64,000 nucleotides of DNA from Paracoccus sp. N5 (GCF_000371965.1 NZ_AQUO01000001.1:1744001-1808000), one strand, 5' to 3'; positions 27,712 through 36,931 are shown, counted from the stretch's first letter. The notes: generated by a model not told the origin, from the sequence alone. A program made the numbers and translations.

Positions 27712-28494
27712 TCAGGCGGCCTCGGCCACTTCGTCCGGCACCTTGGCGCCGGTCATGAAGGCCACCGCATCCGACATGGAATAATCCTGCGGCCGGATCA
27801 CGCAGAGCCGCCGGCCCAGCCGATGGATGTGGATGCGATCCGCCACCTCGAACACATGCGGCATGTTGTGGCTGATCAGGATGATCGGGATGCCGCGCGA
27901 GCGCACGTCGCGGATCAGCTCCAGCACCCGGCGGCTTTCCTTGACCCCCAGCGCCGCCGTCGGCTCGTCCAGGATCACCACCTTGGAGCCGAAGGCCGCG
28001 GCGCGGGCCACGGCGACGCCCTGGCGCTGGCCGCCCGACAGGGTCTCGACCGCCTGGTTGATGTTCTGGATCGTCATCAGCCCCAGCTCGGTCAGCTTCT
28101 CGCGGGCGAATTTCTCCATCGCCGGACGGTCGAGCTGGCGGAACAGGCTGCCCATGATCCCCGGCTTGCGCAGTTCGCGGCCCATGAACATATTGTCGGC
28201 GATCGACAGGGCAGGGGACATGGCCAGCGTCTGGTAGACGCATTCGATGCCATGGCCGCGCGCCTCCAAGGGGCTGGCGAAGCGCACCGGCTTGCCGTCC
28301 AGGGTGATCTCGCCCTCGTCGGGCTGCACCGCGCCCGACAGCGCCTTGATCAGGCTGGATTTCCCCGCGCCATTGTCGCCGATCACCGCCAGGATCTCGC
28401 CCGGCATCAGGTCGAAGTCGCAGTTGTTCAGCGCCGTCACCTTGCCATAGCGCTTGACGAGGCCGCGTGCCTTCAGAAGCGGTTCTTCAGTCAT
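27712..28494 (-). CDS. frcA: Fructose ABC importer, ATP-binding protein
   Basis: A 260-residue single-domain ATPase of the CUT2 class. Walker A is GDNGAGKSS (about 39-47), the signature is LSGGQRQGVAVARA, Walker B is VVILDEPTAALG, and the switch is LISHNM. Most CUT2 importers use a double-domain ATPase of about 500 residues; a single domain is characteristic of FrcA. The start overlaps the frcC stop by ATGA. Confidence 0.92.
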   Translation of the reverse strand: MTEEPLLKARGLVKRYGKVTALNNCDFDLMPGEILAVIGDNGAGKSSLIKALSGAVQPDEGEITLDGKPVRFASPLEARGHGIECVYQTLAMSPALSIADNMFMGRELRKPGIMGSLFRQLDRPAMEKFAREKLTELGLMTIQNINQAVETLSGGQRQGVAVARAAAFGSKVVILDEPTAALGVKESRRVLELIRDVRSRGIPIILISHNMPHVFEVADRIHIHRLGRRLCVIRPQDYSMSDAVAFMTGAKVPDEVAEAA

Positions 28495-29564
28495 GCCGAT
28501 GCCTTTCTGATCCATTGGTCCACCGCCACGGCGAGGATGATGAGCATGCCAATCAGGAAGAAGGTCCATTGCGGGTCGGTGCCGACCATCTTCAGCCCCA
28601 TCTCGAACACGCCGACGATCAGCGCGCCGAAGAACATGCCGACGATGGACCCGCGCCCGCCAAACAGGCTGATGCCGCCGATCACCACCGCGGTGATGGA
28701 CTGGATATTGCCCAGCTGCCCGGTCGAGGCCGAGGGCGAGACCGAGCCGAAGCGGCCGATCATCACCCAGCCGGCGATGGCGCAGAACAGGCCGGCCAGC
28801 GCATAGACCTGGATCAGGATGCGCTTGGTCCGCACCCCCGCCAGCTCCGCCGCATCCGGGTCGTCGCCCACGGCATAGACATGGCGGCCCCAGGCGGTAT
28901 GGCGCAGCACATAGGCCAGGATGGCGACCAGCGCGACCATCAGGAACACCGCGTAAAGGATCTTCACCCCGCCCGGCTGGATGGAATAGCCCCAGAATTG
29001 CAGCGCCGGGGCCTCGGCAGCGATGGCCGACGAGCGGATGGTCTCGTTGGCGGAATAGATGTAGTTCGCCGCCAGGATGATCTGCCAGGTGCCCAGCGTC
29101 ACGATGAAGGGCGGCAGCTTGATGCGCGCGACCAGCCAGCCGTTGGCAAAGCCCAAGGCGGTGCCCGCCGCCAGCCCCAGCGCGATGGAAAGCGGCGCCG
29201 GGATGCCGTAGCGAAAGGTGAACTGCCCCATCAGCACCGAGGAGAACACCGCGATGGCGCCGACCGACAGGTCGATGCCGGCGGTCAGCACCACCAGCGA
29301 CTGCGCGCAGCCCAGGATGCCGACGATGGCGATCTGCTGCAGGATGGTGGACAGCGTCACCGCCTTGAAGAAGTTCGGCGACAACAGGCCGAAGATGACC
29401 AGCGCCACCACCAGCACGATCATCGGCACCGCCGACGGCGTCATGTGCAGCCAGTGCTGCAGGCGCTTCAGCGCGCTTTTCTGTTCCTGGAATTCGGCAA
29501 CCTTTTCCGAGGCGCCCTTCAGGCCTTCCTCGTAGCTGGTGGCCGTCTTTGCATCCGATGACAT
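28491..29564 (-). CDS. frcC: Fructose ABC importer, permease
   Basis: A 357-residue CUT2 (RbsC-like) permease with about ten helices. Diagnostic stretches are VVLTAGIDLSVGAIAVFSSV and AVVIGGISLFGGRGSIVGMF, both conserved in ribose and fructose permeases. The N-terminus carries a long hydrophilic extension (about 45 residues) before the first helix. The start MSSDAKTATS at 29564 is chosen because the longer frame reads through the intergenic hairpin. Confidence 0.93.
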   Translation of the reverse strand: MSSDAKTATSYEEGLKGASEKVAEFQEQKSALKRLQHWLHMTPSAVPMIVLVVALVIFGLLSPNFFKAVTLSTILQQIAIVGILGCAQSLVVLTAGIDLSVGAIAVFSSVLMGQFTFRYGIPAPLSIALGLAAGTALGFANGWLVARIKLPPFIVTLGTWQIILAANYIYSANETIRSSAIAAEAPALQFWGYSIQPGGVKILYAVFLMVALVAILAYVLRHTAWGRHVYAVGDDPDAAELAGVRTKRILIQVYALAGLFCAIAGWVMIGRFGSVSPSASTGQLGNIQSITAVVIGGISLFGGRGSIVGMFFGALIVGVFEMGLKMVGTDPQWTFFLIGMLIILAVAVDQWIRKASA

Positions 29565-29588
29565 GGACGGTCTTCCCCCCCCTTGCGA

Positions 29589-29604
29589 GGCGCCAGCCGG
29601 CGCC
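29589..29604 (-). other. Stem-loop between frcB and frcC
   Basis: GGCGCC-AGCC-GGCGCC, without a T-run, follows the binding-protein gene as the hairpins at 4589-4662 do. It probably stabilises frcB mRNA. Confidence 0.5.
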
Positions 29605-29659
29605 GCTTGCCTGCTGTGGGCGGGACGCACCGCGCCCCACCCGGCGATTCAGGTGGCGA

Positions 29660-30679
29660 TCAGCCCCAGCACAGCTCGGCGCCCTTGGCGCTGTCGATCG
29701 ACTCGACGCCCTCGGCCGGCTTGTCGGTGACCAGCGCCACGCCGGTGTCGGTGAAGTCCTTGCCCTCGGTCGCGGCCGGCTTGGTGCCGTCCTTGGCAAA
29801 GGCGGCGATGGCCTCGATGCCCAGGGCCGCCATGGCCAGCGGGTATTGCTGCGAGGTGGCGCCGATCACGCCGTCCTTGACGTTCTGCACGCCCGGGCAA
29901 CCGCCATCGACCGAGACGATCAGCACGTCCTTTTCGCGGCCGACGGCCTTCAGCGCCTCATAGGCGCCGGCGGCGGCGGGCTCGTTGATCGTATAGACCA
30001 GGTTGATGTCGGGATCCTTGGCCAGAAGCGATTCCATCGCCGTCAGCCCGCCTTCCTCGTTACCCGAGGTGACCTCGTGGCCGACGATGCGCGGGTCGGT
30101 CTCGTCGCCCCATTTCGCCGGGTCGCCCAGCTCGACGCCGAAGCCCTGCAGGAAGCCCTGGTCGCGCAGCACGTCGACCGAAGGCTGCGAAATGGCCAGG
30201 TCCAGCATGGCGATCCTGGCATCCGCCGCCTTGTCGCCCAGGGTCGCCTTGGCCCATTGCCCGATCAGCTCGCCCGCCTTGAAGTTGTCGGTGGCGAAGG
30301 TCGCGTCGGCGGCGTCGATCGGGTCCAGCGGCGTATCCAGCGCGATGACCAGCAGGCCGGCGTCGCGCGCGGCCTGGACCGCATCGACGATGGCCTTGGT
30401 GTCCGAGGCGGTGATCAGGATGCCCTTGGCGCCGTCGGCCACGCAGGCCTCGACCGCCGCCACCTGGCCCTCGTGGTCGCCGTCGATCTTGCCGGCATAG
30501 GACTTCAGCTCCAGCCCCAGCTCCTGGGCCTTGGCCGCGGCGCCTTCCTTCATCTTCACGAAGAAGGGGTTGGTGTCGGTCTTGGTGATCAGGCAGGCGC
30601 TGTCGGCCTGTGCCATGCCGGCGATCATCGTCAGGGCCGAGCCCGCCAGCACCGCGCGCAGCAGTTTCGTCTTGGTCAT
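29660..30679 (-). CDS. frcB: Fructose ABC importer, periplasmic binding protein
   Basis: A 339-residue CUT2 (RbsB-type) binding protein. The signal peptide is residues 1-25 (LLRAVLAGSALTMIAGMAQA). The mature start ACLITKTDTNPFFVKMKEGA is characteristic of FrcB. ALDTPLDPIDAADATFATDN and VYTINEPAAAGAYEAL form the ligand-facing segments in this family. It is the first gene of frcBCA-frcK and divergent from the ROK regulator. Fructose, and possibly mannose or ribose, are the expected ligands. Confidence 0.93.
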   Translation of the reverse strand: MTKTKLLRAVLAGSALTMIAGMAQADSACLITKTDTNPFFVKMKEGAAAKAQELGLELKSYAGKIDGDHEGQVAAVEACVADGAKGILITASDTKAIVDAVQAARDAGLLVIALDTPLDPIDAADATFATDNFKAGELIGQWAKATLGDKAADARIAMLDLAISQPSVDVLRDQGFLQGFGVELGDPAKWGDETDPRIVGHEVTSGNEEGGLTAMESLLAKDPDINLVYTINEPAAAGAYEALKAVGREKDVLIVSVDGGCPGVQNVKDGVIGATSQQYPLAMAALGIEAIAAFAKDGTKPAATEGKDFTDTGVALVTDKPAEGVESIDSAKGAELCWG

Positions 30680-30749
30680 CTGGTCTTTCCTCCTCTGGGC
30701 GGGTTCCCGTCCGCTCCTCCGACTAAAGGCTGCCTTATCGGATGGGGGC

Positions 30750-30780
30750 TTGTCAATAAATCAATTTCGTTGATTTATAT
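30750..30780. promoter_or_regulatory. ROK-regulator operator and overlapping promoters
   Basis: ATAAATCAA (30756-30764) and TTGATTTAT (30770-30778) are perfect 9-bp inverted arms around TTTCG. The site covers the spacer and -10 of a plus-strand promoter (TTGTCA at 30750, ATTTAT at 30773) and abuts TTGACA on the minus strand (30751-30756) facing frcB. A bound ROK repressor would therefore block its own gene and frcB together. Confidence 0.8.
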
Positions 30781-30798
30781 GCGGGGGAGGATGAGACC

Positions 30799-31992
30799 AT
30801 GACGAATGCCATGCCTGCGGCGGCGACGCCGCAACGGTTGCGCAGCCATAACGAGCGGCTGATCCTGTGGCTGATTCGCCGCAACGGGCCGATGCCGCGC
30901 GCGGCCCTGGCCCAGGCCACCGGGCTTTCCGCCCAGGCCGTGACCAACATCACCCGCGAATTGATCGCCGACGGGCTGCTGGACGCGGGGGGCGAGCGGC
31001 AGCGCGGCAAGGTCGGCCAGCCGCTCTTGCCGCTGGCCCTGGCACCGGACGGAGCGCTGTTCCTGGGCCTCAAGGTCGGGCGCCGGGTGGCCGAACTGGT
31101 GCTGGTCGATTTCGCCGGCCAGATCAGGCAGATGCGCGCGCTGCCCCATGCCTTTCCGCAGCCCGATGCGATCCGCGATTTCGCGGTCTCGGCCAGTGCC
31201 GAGCTGCTGGCCGGGCTGACCGAAGCGCAGCGTGCGCGGCTGTCGGGCATGGGCATCGCCAGCCCGTTCTACCTGTGGGACTGGGCGCGCGAGATGGCGC
31301 CCTGGCGCGGCCGCGACCTGCGCGAGGAACTGGCCCAGGCGCTGGACCTGCCGGTCTGGCTGGAGAACGACGGCTCCTGCGCCTGCGGGGCCGAGATGAT
31401 GTTCGGCACCGCGGACCTGCCCGAGGATTTCCTGTATTTCTACCTCGCGCATTTCGGCGGCGGCGGCGTGGTGCTGGACGGCCGGCTGCGGCTGGGGCCG
31501 TCGCGCAATGCCGGCGCCATGGGCTCGTTCCCGGTGCCGGGCGGCCAGCAATTGCTGGACGTGGCCTCGGTCTCGACGCTGGAATCGCGGCTGGGGCGCG
31601 AGCTGCCGCTGGAGGACGAGTCCTGGGACCTGCCGCCGGCTACCCAGCGGCAATGGCTGGACGAATCGGCGCGGGTGCTGTCCCATGCGGCGCTGGGAAC
31701 GGTGGCCGCGCTGGACCTGCCGCTGGTGGTGATCGACGGCGCCATGCCCGCCACCCTGCGCGACGCGCTTGTCGCGGCGACAGCAGAGGCGCTGGCCGGC
31801 ACGCGCCACCACGGCGTCACCTTGCCCGAGGTGCGCGCCGGCACCCTGGGGCGGCGGGCCCGCACGCTGGGCGCGGCGGCGCTGCCGCTTGGCGCGGGCT
31901 TCATGCCCGGTGGCACCTTCGCGGCGCCGCGCCCGCCGCGGCTCGGGCAGGAAACCGAAGGGGCGCAGCCGCGTTCCGGGGATGACAGGTGA
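30799..31992 (+). CDS. ROK-family transcriptional regulator of the frc operon
   Basis: A 397-residue NagC/XylR-type regulator. The N-terminal helix-turn-helix (about 15-75) includes RHNGP-type LIRRNGPMPRAALAQATGLS. The ROK sugar-kinase-like domain follows, with LPVWLENDGSCACGAEMMFG and FGGGGVVLDGRL. The usual zinc-binding CxCGxxGC cluster of ROK proteins is not evident; PSRNAGAMGSFPVPGG stands where it is expected. A strong GGGGGAGGA site precedes the start. It is divergent from frcB and next to a perfect palindrome, so control of fructose uptake is the simplest role. Confidence 0.9.
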   Translation: MTNAMPAAATPQRLRSHNERLILWLIRRNGPMPRAALAQATGLSAQAVTNITRELIADGLLDAGGERQRGKVGQPLLPLALAPDGALFLGLKVGRRVAELVLVDFAGQIRQMRALPHAFPQPDAIRDFAVSASAELLAGLTEAQRARLSGMGIASPFYLWDWAREMAPWRGRDLREELAQALDLPVWLENDGSCACGAEMMFGTADLPEDFLYFYLAHFGGGGVVLDGRLRLGPSRNAGAMGSFPVPGGQQLLDVASVSTLESRLGRELPLEDESWDLPPATQRQWLDESARVLSHAALGTVAALDLPLVVIDGAMPATLRDALVAATAEALAGTRHHGVTLPEVRAGTLGRRARTLGAAALPLGAGFMPGGTFAAPRPPRLGQETEGAQPRSGDDR

Positions 31993-32010
31993 AGAAAGGA
32001 AGCCGCGGCC

Positions 32011-32919
32011 ATGGCCGACGATCCATACAAGGCGCTGGGCCTGGCGAGGACCGCCACGCAGGACGAGATCAAGAAGGCCTATCGCAAGATCGCCAAGACC
32101 GATCACCCGGACCTGAACCCCGACCCCGCCGCGCATGAACGCTTCAAGGCCGCCTCATCGGCCTATGACCTGCTGAAGGATCCCGAGCAGCGCGCCCGCT
32201 TCGACAAGGGCGAGATCGACGCCCAGGGCCAGGAGCGGCCGCAGCGGCATTACTACCGCGAATATGCCGAGCAGGGCGACAACCCCTATCGCCAGAGCCA
32301 CGGTTTCGAGGATTTCTCGGACGTGTTCTCGGACCTGTTCGGCCAGCGGGCGCAGGCGCGGCGCGGCGGCGGGGCGAGGAGTTTCGACATGCGCGGCCCC
32401 GACCAGCGCTTCACGCTGGAGATCGATTTCATGACCGCCGCCCGCGGCGGCTCGACCCGGATCACCATGCCCGACGGCAGCGTGCTGGAGGTGAAGATCC
32501 CCGAGGGCGCGCATGACGGCCAAGTGATTCGCCTGCGCGGCAAGGGCGGCATGGGCATGGGCGAGGGCGAGCCGGGCGATGCGCTGCTGACGCTGATCGT
32601 CGCCGACGACCCCGATTGGCGCCGCGACGGTGACGATGTGGAAACCACGCTGCCGATCACCATCGACGAGGCGGTGCTGGGCGGCAAGGTCGAGGCGCAG
32701 ACCATCGACGGCCCCGTCATGTTGACCATCCCGCGCGGCGCGAATTCGGGCCAGAAGCTGCGGCTGAAGGGGCGCGGCATCAAGGGCTCGGGCGGCAAGC
32801 GCGGCGACCAGCATGTCGTCCTGAAGATCGTCATGCCGCCGCATGTGGACGACGAACTGGCCGAGTTCATGCGCGGCTGGCGGGAAAACCACGCCTATGA
32901 TCCCAGGAGGGGCAAATGA
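32011..32919 (+). CDS. cbpA: DnaJ-class co-chaperone CbpA
   Basis: A 302-residue type II J-protein. The J domain (residues 5-70) holds the HPD motif in KTDHPDLNP, which stimulates DnaK. A G/F-type linker (about 75-130) with GFEDFSDVFSDLFG follows, and then two C-terminal peptide-binding beta domains from about 135. There is no zinc-finger (CxxCxGxG) region, which separates it from DnaJ. It begins 18 bases after the ROK gene and overlaps cbpM by ATGA. Confidence 0.92.
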   Translation: MADDPYKALGLARTATQDEIKKAYRKIAKTDHPDLNPDPAAHERFKAASSAYDLLKDPEQRARFDKGEIDAQGQERPQRHYYREYAEQGDNPYRQSHGFEDFSDVFSDLFGQRAQARRGGGARSFDMRGPDQRFTLEIDFMTAARGGSTRITMPDGSVLEVKIPEGAHDGQVIRLRGKGGMGMGEGEPGDALLTLIVADDPDWRRDGDDVETTLPITIDEAVLGGKVEAQTIDGPVMLTIPRGANSGQKLRLKGRGIKGSGGKRGDQHVVLKIVMPPHVDDELAEFMRGWRENHAYDPRRGK

Positions 32920-33266
32920 CCCAGCGCCATTACACCCTGACCGAGACCCTGGCCCTGGTGGACGACCTGGGCGCCGAGCAGCTGGAGCGCTATATCCGCG
33001 CCGGCGTAGTGGCGCCGGTGCAATCCGCGCAGGGGCCGCTGTTTCGCGACCTCGACCTGGCGCGGCTCAGCCTGGTGGTGGACCTGGCCGAGGGCTATCA
33101 CCTGGACGAAGAGGCGCTGGCCATGGTGCTGTCGCTGGTCGACCAGCTGCATGGCCTGCGCGGCGACATGCGGGCCATGCTGGACGCCGTGGCGCGCGAG
33201 CCGGTCGAGACCCGGCTGCGCCTCAAGGCCGCGATCCGCGAGGTGCGGGTGATCCGCCAGGGCTGA
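32916..33266 (+). CDS. cbpM: CbpM-like modulator of CbpA
   Basis: A 116-residue protein with MerR-like helical features: YTLTETLALVDDLGAEQLER, then VVAPVQSAQGPLFRDLDLAR, and a C-terminal helix. This matches CbpM, which binds the CbpA J domain and inhibits it. The ATGA overlap with cbpA mirrors the E. coli cbpAM order and supports the call. Confidence 0.85.
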   Translation: MTQRHYTLTETLALVDDLGAEQLERYIRAGVVAPVQSAQGPLFRDLDLARLSLVVDLAEGYHLDEEALAMVLSLVDQLHGLRGDMRAMLDAVAREPVETRLRLKAAIREVRVIRQG

Positions 33267-33419
33267 TCCTCGGGGCTGCCGCAGGCCCGTCATCCGGGGC
33301 GGCAACGCCGACAAGAGGGCGGAATAGGACCTGAAGCGCCGCATCGGGCATGTGCAGGCCGGCATGGCGTTTGCGCCCGGCGGCACGGTCTGGACCGTTC
33401 CGGACGTTCCCGTGGTCCT

Positions 33420-33614
33420 TCACGCCGGGGGCGCAGACGGCCCGGAACCGAACCGCGCCTTGCGCGCGGCCAGGCTGGCCATCACGGCCAGCCTTTGCGC
33501 CTCGGTCATCCCGCCCCAGGCCGCGATCTCGTCCAGGGTGCGCCAGCAGCCGATGCAGAGCCGGCTTTCGGCGTCGATCCGGCAGATCCTGATGCAGGGG
33601 CTGGAGACGCTCAT
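33420..33614 (-). CDS. DUF1289 small cysteine protein
   Basis: A 64-residue protein with the family pattern PCIRICRIDAESRLCIGCWR followed by TLDEIAAWGGM. The four cysteines (two CxxxC/CxxC pairs) suggest a metal or Fe-S site. Function is unknown. It overlaps ruvX by ATGA and ends the ccmI-ruvX-DUF1289 operon. Confidence 0.88.
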   Translation of the reverse strand: MSVSSPCIRICRIDAESRLCIGCWRTLDEIAAWGGMTEAQRLAVMASLAARKARFGSGPSAPPA

Positions 33615-34078
33615 GCCAGATGCCGCAGTCGGTCCAGCGCGCCTTGCAGGATATAGCCGGCGGCGACCTGGTCGATGACCTCGGCCCGGCGCTTGCGCGA
33701 GGTGTCGGCCTCCAGCAGCGCGCGCTCGGCCGCGACGGTCGACAGGCGCTCGTCCCAGAAGCCGATGGGCAGCGGCGTCAGCCGCTCCAGGTTGCGGGCG
33801 AAGGCGCGGGTGGATTGCGCGCGCGGCCCCTCGCTGCCGTCCATGTTGCGCGGCAGGCCCAGCACCAGCCCGACCAGCCCGCGATCCGCCGCGATCTTCA
33901 GCAGCGCCTGCGCGTCGAGGGTGAATTTCTCGCGCCGGATCACCGTGATCGGCGAGGCGACCGAGCGCAGCCCGTCGCTGACCGCGACGCCGATGGTCTT
34001 GGTGCCCAGGTCCAGCCCGGCAATGGCGCCGGCGCGGGGCAGGGCGGCGGCAAAATCCTCGATGGCTTCGCAGATCAT
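33611..34078 (-). CDS. ruvX: RuvX/YqgF Holliday junction resolvase-like nuclease
   Basis: A 155-residue RNase H-fold protein implicated in 16S rRNA 5' maturation and recombination. The first catalytic Asp is in GAIAGLDLGTKTIGVAVSDG, GLVGLVLGLPRNMDGSEGPR is the family core, and DERLSTVAAERALLE carries the second acidic site. The start MICEAIEDF at 34078 overlaps the ccmI stop by ATGA; longer upstream frames are shadows of ccmI. Confidence 0.93.
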   Translation of the reverse strand: MICEAIEDFAAALPRAGAIAGLDLGTKTIGVAVSDGLRSVASPITVIRREKFTLDAQALLKIAADRGLVGLVLGLPRNMDGSEGPRAQSTRAFARNLERLTPLPIGFWDERLSTVAAERALLEADTSRKRRAEVIDQVAAGYILQGALDRLRHLA

Positions 34079-35292
34079 TCCAGCCCCGCCTGTTTGGCCG
34101 CCGCATTCACCGTGGCCAGCGCCTCGGGCGTGCTCGCGAAGCGGCTGCGCGCCTCGGCCAGGATGGCGCCGGCGCGGTCGCGTTCCTCGAGCACGGCCAG
34201 CGAGCCGATCAGGCGGGCCCATTCCTCGGGCGTGCCGCCCTGGGTCGCCAGCCGGTTTTCCAGCCCCTGCACCATGCCCTGGACCATGGCGCGGCGCTGC
34301 TCGGGCGTCATGTCCTCGGCCGCGGCCATGGCGTCGGCATCGGGGCCGGGCAGGGCGGCATCCTCGGGCGGGACATAGTCGGGCCGGCCGGCGAACCAGG
34401 CCAGGTCGCCGATGCTGCTGCGGACGAAGGCATGCCAGGGCTCGGCGCGATGCCCCTCGGCCAGCAGCGCGGCCCAGATCGGGAAGGCGCGGTCGGGCCG
34501 GCCGCTCTGGACCTGGAGGTAGCCGGCCAGGAAGCGCGCCAGCGGATTCGCGGGATCGAGCGTGCCGGCGCGGTTGATCGCCGCCTCGGCCTCGGCGGTG
34601 ATGATGCCGCCGGCGGCACGGGCGGCCAGCTCGGCCAGCTCGGCGTAATCCTGCGCCGTGGCCCGGGCGCCCTTCAGCGCCACCACGCGGCTTTGCGCCT
34701 GCTTCGCGGCGGCAAGATTGCCCAGGGCCTGTTCATAGCGCGCCAGCAGCTCCTGGCCTTGCAGGTCGTCGGGGCGCTGGCCGGCGGCCTGGCGCAGCCG
34801 CTCGATCAGTGCCATGTCCTCGGCCGAAAGCGCCGGCGCCGTGGAAGCGGGGGCCTTGGCCTCGGCCTCGGCCTGGGTCGGCCGGGCGTCATAGCGGGCC
34901 TGCGCCTCGGCGATGCGGCGGGCGATGGGCTGGTCGGGATGCTCGGGCTGGCCCAGCCGCTGGTAAAGCGGGAAGGCGCCGGCCAGCACCACCACCAGCA
35001 CCGCCAGCGCCGCGATTCCGCCCGCGCCGCGCCGCGTGCCACCCGAGGCTTGCAGGGCGCGGTCGGCGGCCAGCACCTTGCGGCCGATCTCGACCCGCAG
35101 GCGCTCGGCATCGCCGGCGTCGATCACCCCGCGCTCCTGGTCGCGGTCCACCTCGCGCAGCTGGTCGCGATAGACGCGCAGGTCATAGGCGGCGGCCGGC
35201 TCGTCCCCGGCGACACCGCGCCGGCGCAGCAGCGGCGCGGCGATGGCGATGGCGACCACGCCCGCCAGCGCGGCGCAGATGATCCAGAACAT
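34075..35292 (-). CDS. ccmI: Cytochrome c maturation protein CcmI (CycH)
   Basis: A 405-residue inner-membrane apocytochrome c chaperone. Helix 1 is MFWIICAALAGVVAIAIAAP. The cytoplasmic loop YDLRVYRDQLREVDRDQERG is the CcmI signature, with a leucine-zipper-like repeat. Helix 2 is GIAALAVLVVVLAGAFPLYQ. A periplasmic TPR domain (about 155-400) binds the apocytochrome. The second half is rich in Ala and Glu. It is the first gene of the operon; the rest of the ccm set is not in the window. Confidence 0.94.
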   Translation of the reverse strand: MFWIICAALAGVVAIAIAAPLLRRRGVAGDEPAAAYDLRVYRDQLREVDRDQERGVIDAGDAERLRVEIGRKVLAADRALQASGGTRRGAGGIAALAVLVVVLAGAFPLYQRLGQPEHPDQPIARRIAEAQARYDARPTQAEAEAKAPASTAPALSAEDMALIERLRQAAGQRPDDLQGQELLARYEQALGNLAAAKQAQSRVVALKGARATAQDYAELAELAARAAGGIITAEAEAAINRAGTLDPANPLARFLAGYLQVQSGRPDRAFPIWAALLAEGHRAEPWHAFVRSSIGDLAWFAGRPDYVPPEDAALPGPDADAMAAAEDMTPEQRRAMVQGMVQGLENRLATQGGTPEEWARLIGSLAVLEERDRAGAILAEARSRFASTPEALATVNAAAKQAGLE

Positions 35293-35356
35293 GGCTTCCC
35301 CTTCGTGGCTGATCCGGTGATAGCGGCTTTGCGCGCCATGAGAAAGTCAAAGCCCT

Positions 35357-35380
35357 GCGACAAGGCGCGCGACAAGGCGC
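35357..35380. repeat. 12-bp tandem duplication
   Basis: GCGACAAGGCGC occurs twice in direct tandem in the 213-base gap between ccmI and soxB. No gene or clear promoter was found in this gap. Confidence 0.6.
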
Positions 35381-35505
35381 GCGGGCCAGCCGGGAGATAT
35401 GCGCACGCCCCTGACGCAATTCTGCGAGCGGCGCGTCGCAAGCGGCCTTGCCCGAAAAGCCCCCGAAAGACACTCTGCACGGGTCGAGTCGCAAGGGGTC
35501 CAACC

Positions 35506-36777
35506 ATGTCCGCATCCGCAAGTTCCAGCACCGGCCGCTATTCGGTCTTTGCCATCGCCCGCGAGGCCATGCGGCTGCACAGCGGCTGGAAACGCGCCTG
35601 GCAAAGCCCGGAGCCGAAGAAGAAATACCAGGTCGTCATCGTCGGCGCCGGCGGCCACGGCCTTGCCACCGCCTATTACCTGGGCAAGAACTACGGCATC
35701 ACCGATGTCGCCATCATCGAGAAGGGCTGGCTGGGCGGCGGCAACACCGGCCGCAACACCACCATCATCCGCTCGAACTACCTGCAGGACCCTTCGGCGG
35801 CGATCTATGACAAGGCGCTGAAGCTTTACGAGAACCTGTCGCAGGATCTGAACTACAATATCATGTTCAGCCCGCGCGGCCTTCTGATGCTGGCCCAGAC
35901 CGAACACGAGGTCCGCGGCTACAAACGCACCGTCTATGCCAACCAGTTGCAGGGCGTGGCGACCGAATACATCACCCCCCAGCGCATCAAGGAGATGCTG
36001 CCCATCATCAACATCGACGGGCCGCGTTACCCGGTGCTGGGCGCGCTTTATCAAGAGCGCGGCGGCACCGCGCGCCACGACGCCGTGGCCTGGGGCTATG
36101 CCCGGGCGTGCTCGGCCATGGGGATGCACATCATCCAGAACTGCGAAGTCACCGGCATCGAGACCGCGAACGGCGCGGTCCGCGCGGTCAACACCGGCAA
36201 GGGCCGCATCGAATGCGACAAGCTGGCGCTGGTCGTGGCCGGGCATTCCTCGGTCATGGCTGAGATGGCCGGCTTCCGCCTGCCGATCGAATCGCTGGCG
36301 CTGCAGGCGCTGGTTTCCGAGCCGATCAAGCCCTGCTGCGACCTGGTCATCATGGCCAACACCGTGCACGGCTACCTGTCGCAATCCGACAAGGGCGAGA
36401 TGGTGATCGGCGGCGGCACCGACGGCTTCAACAACTACACCCAGCGCGGCTCGTGGCAGCATGTCGAGGAAACCGTCCGCGCGCTGATCGAGACCTTCCC
36501 GATGCTGTCGCGGCTGAAGATGCTGCGGCAATGGGGCGGCATCGTCGACATGACCGGCGACCGCTCGCCGATCCTGTCCACCACGCCGGTCGGCAATATC
36601 TTCGTCAATTGCGGCTGGGGCACCGGCGGCTTCAAGGCCATTCCCGGCTCGGGCTGGGCCATGGCCGAGCTGGTCGCCAAGGGCCAGCCCGGCCCGCTGG
36701 CCGCCGATTTCGGCCTCAATCGCTTCATCGAGGGCCGCTTCATCGACGAGAGCGTCGCCGCGGGGGTGGCGCACTGA
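35506..36777 (+). CDS. soxB: Sarcosine oxidase beta subunit
   Basis: The 423-residue flavin subunit of heterotetrameric sarcosine oxidase, which demethylates sarcosine to glycine. The FAD motif is VIVGAGGHGLATAYYLG (about residues 44-60), followed by EKGWLGGGNTGRNTTIIRSN, typical of the DAO superfamily. The C-terminal GNIFVNCGWGTGGFKAIPGS closes the FAD site. The start at 35506 follows AAGGGG. It is the first gene of the operon, but its partner soxD is 710 bases downstream, with a small gene in between. Confidence 0.96.
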   Translation: MSASASSSTGRYSVFAIAREAMRLHSGWKRAWQSPEPKKKYQVVIVGAGGHGLATAYYLGKNYGITDVAIIEKGWLGGGNTGRNTTIIRSNYLQDPSAAIYDKALKLYENLSQDLNYNIMFSPRGLLMLAQTEHEVRGYKRTVYANQLQGVATEYITPQRIKEMLPIINIDGPRYPVLGALYQERGGTARHDAVAWGYARACSAMGMHIIQNCEVTGIETANGAVRAVNTGKGRIECDKLALVVAGHSSVMAEMAGFRLPIESLALQALVSEPIKPCCDLVIMANTVHGYLSQSDKGEMVIGGGTDGFNNYTQRGSWQHVEETVRALIETFPMLSRLKMLRQWGGIVDMTGDRSPILSTTPVGNIFVNCGWGTGGFKAIPGSGWAMAELVAKGQPGPLAADFGLNRFIEGRFIDESVAAGVAH

Positions 36778-36931
36778 TGGCAGCGCCGCGCGGCATCCTG
36801 CCTGCGCCCGGCCGGCAGCGGCCGGTTTCCGCCCAAATCCCGGGGGCGGAAGAAATCGCGCAACCCATGGGAAACTATCGCGGCTTTGGCGAATTGTGCT
36901 TGCACGTCACCATGACCAAGGAGTTTTCTTC

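Noticed and set aside
28495..29799. Fusion of frcA with an upstream frame
   Set aside because: The upstream part is an Arg-rich out-of-frame reading of frcC. FrcA starts at 28494 with an ATGA overlap.
33267..33419. Possible small gene between cbpM and DUF1289
   Set aside because: The only plus-strand frame (from 33352) overlaps DUF1289 and ruvX in antisense and has no ribosome site or family features.
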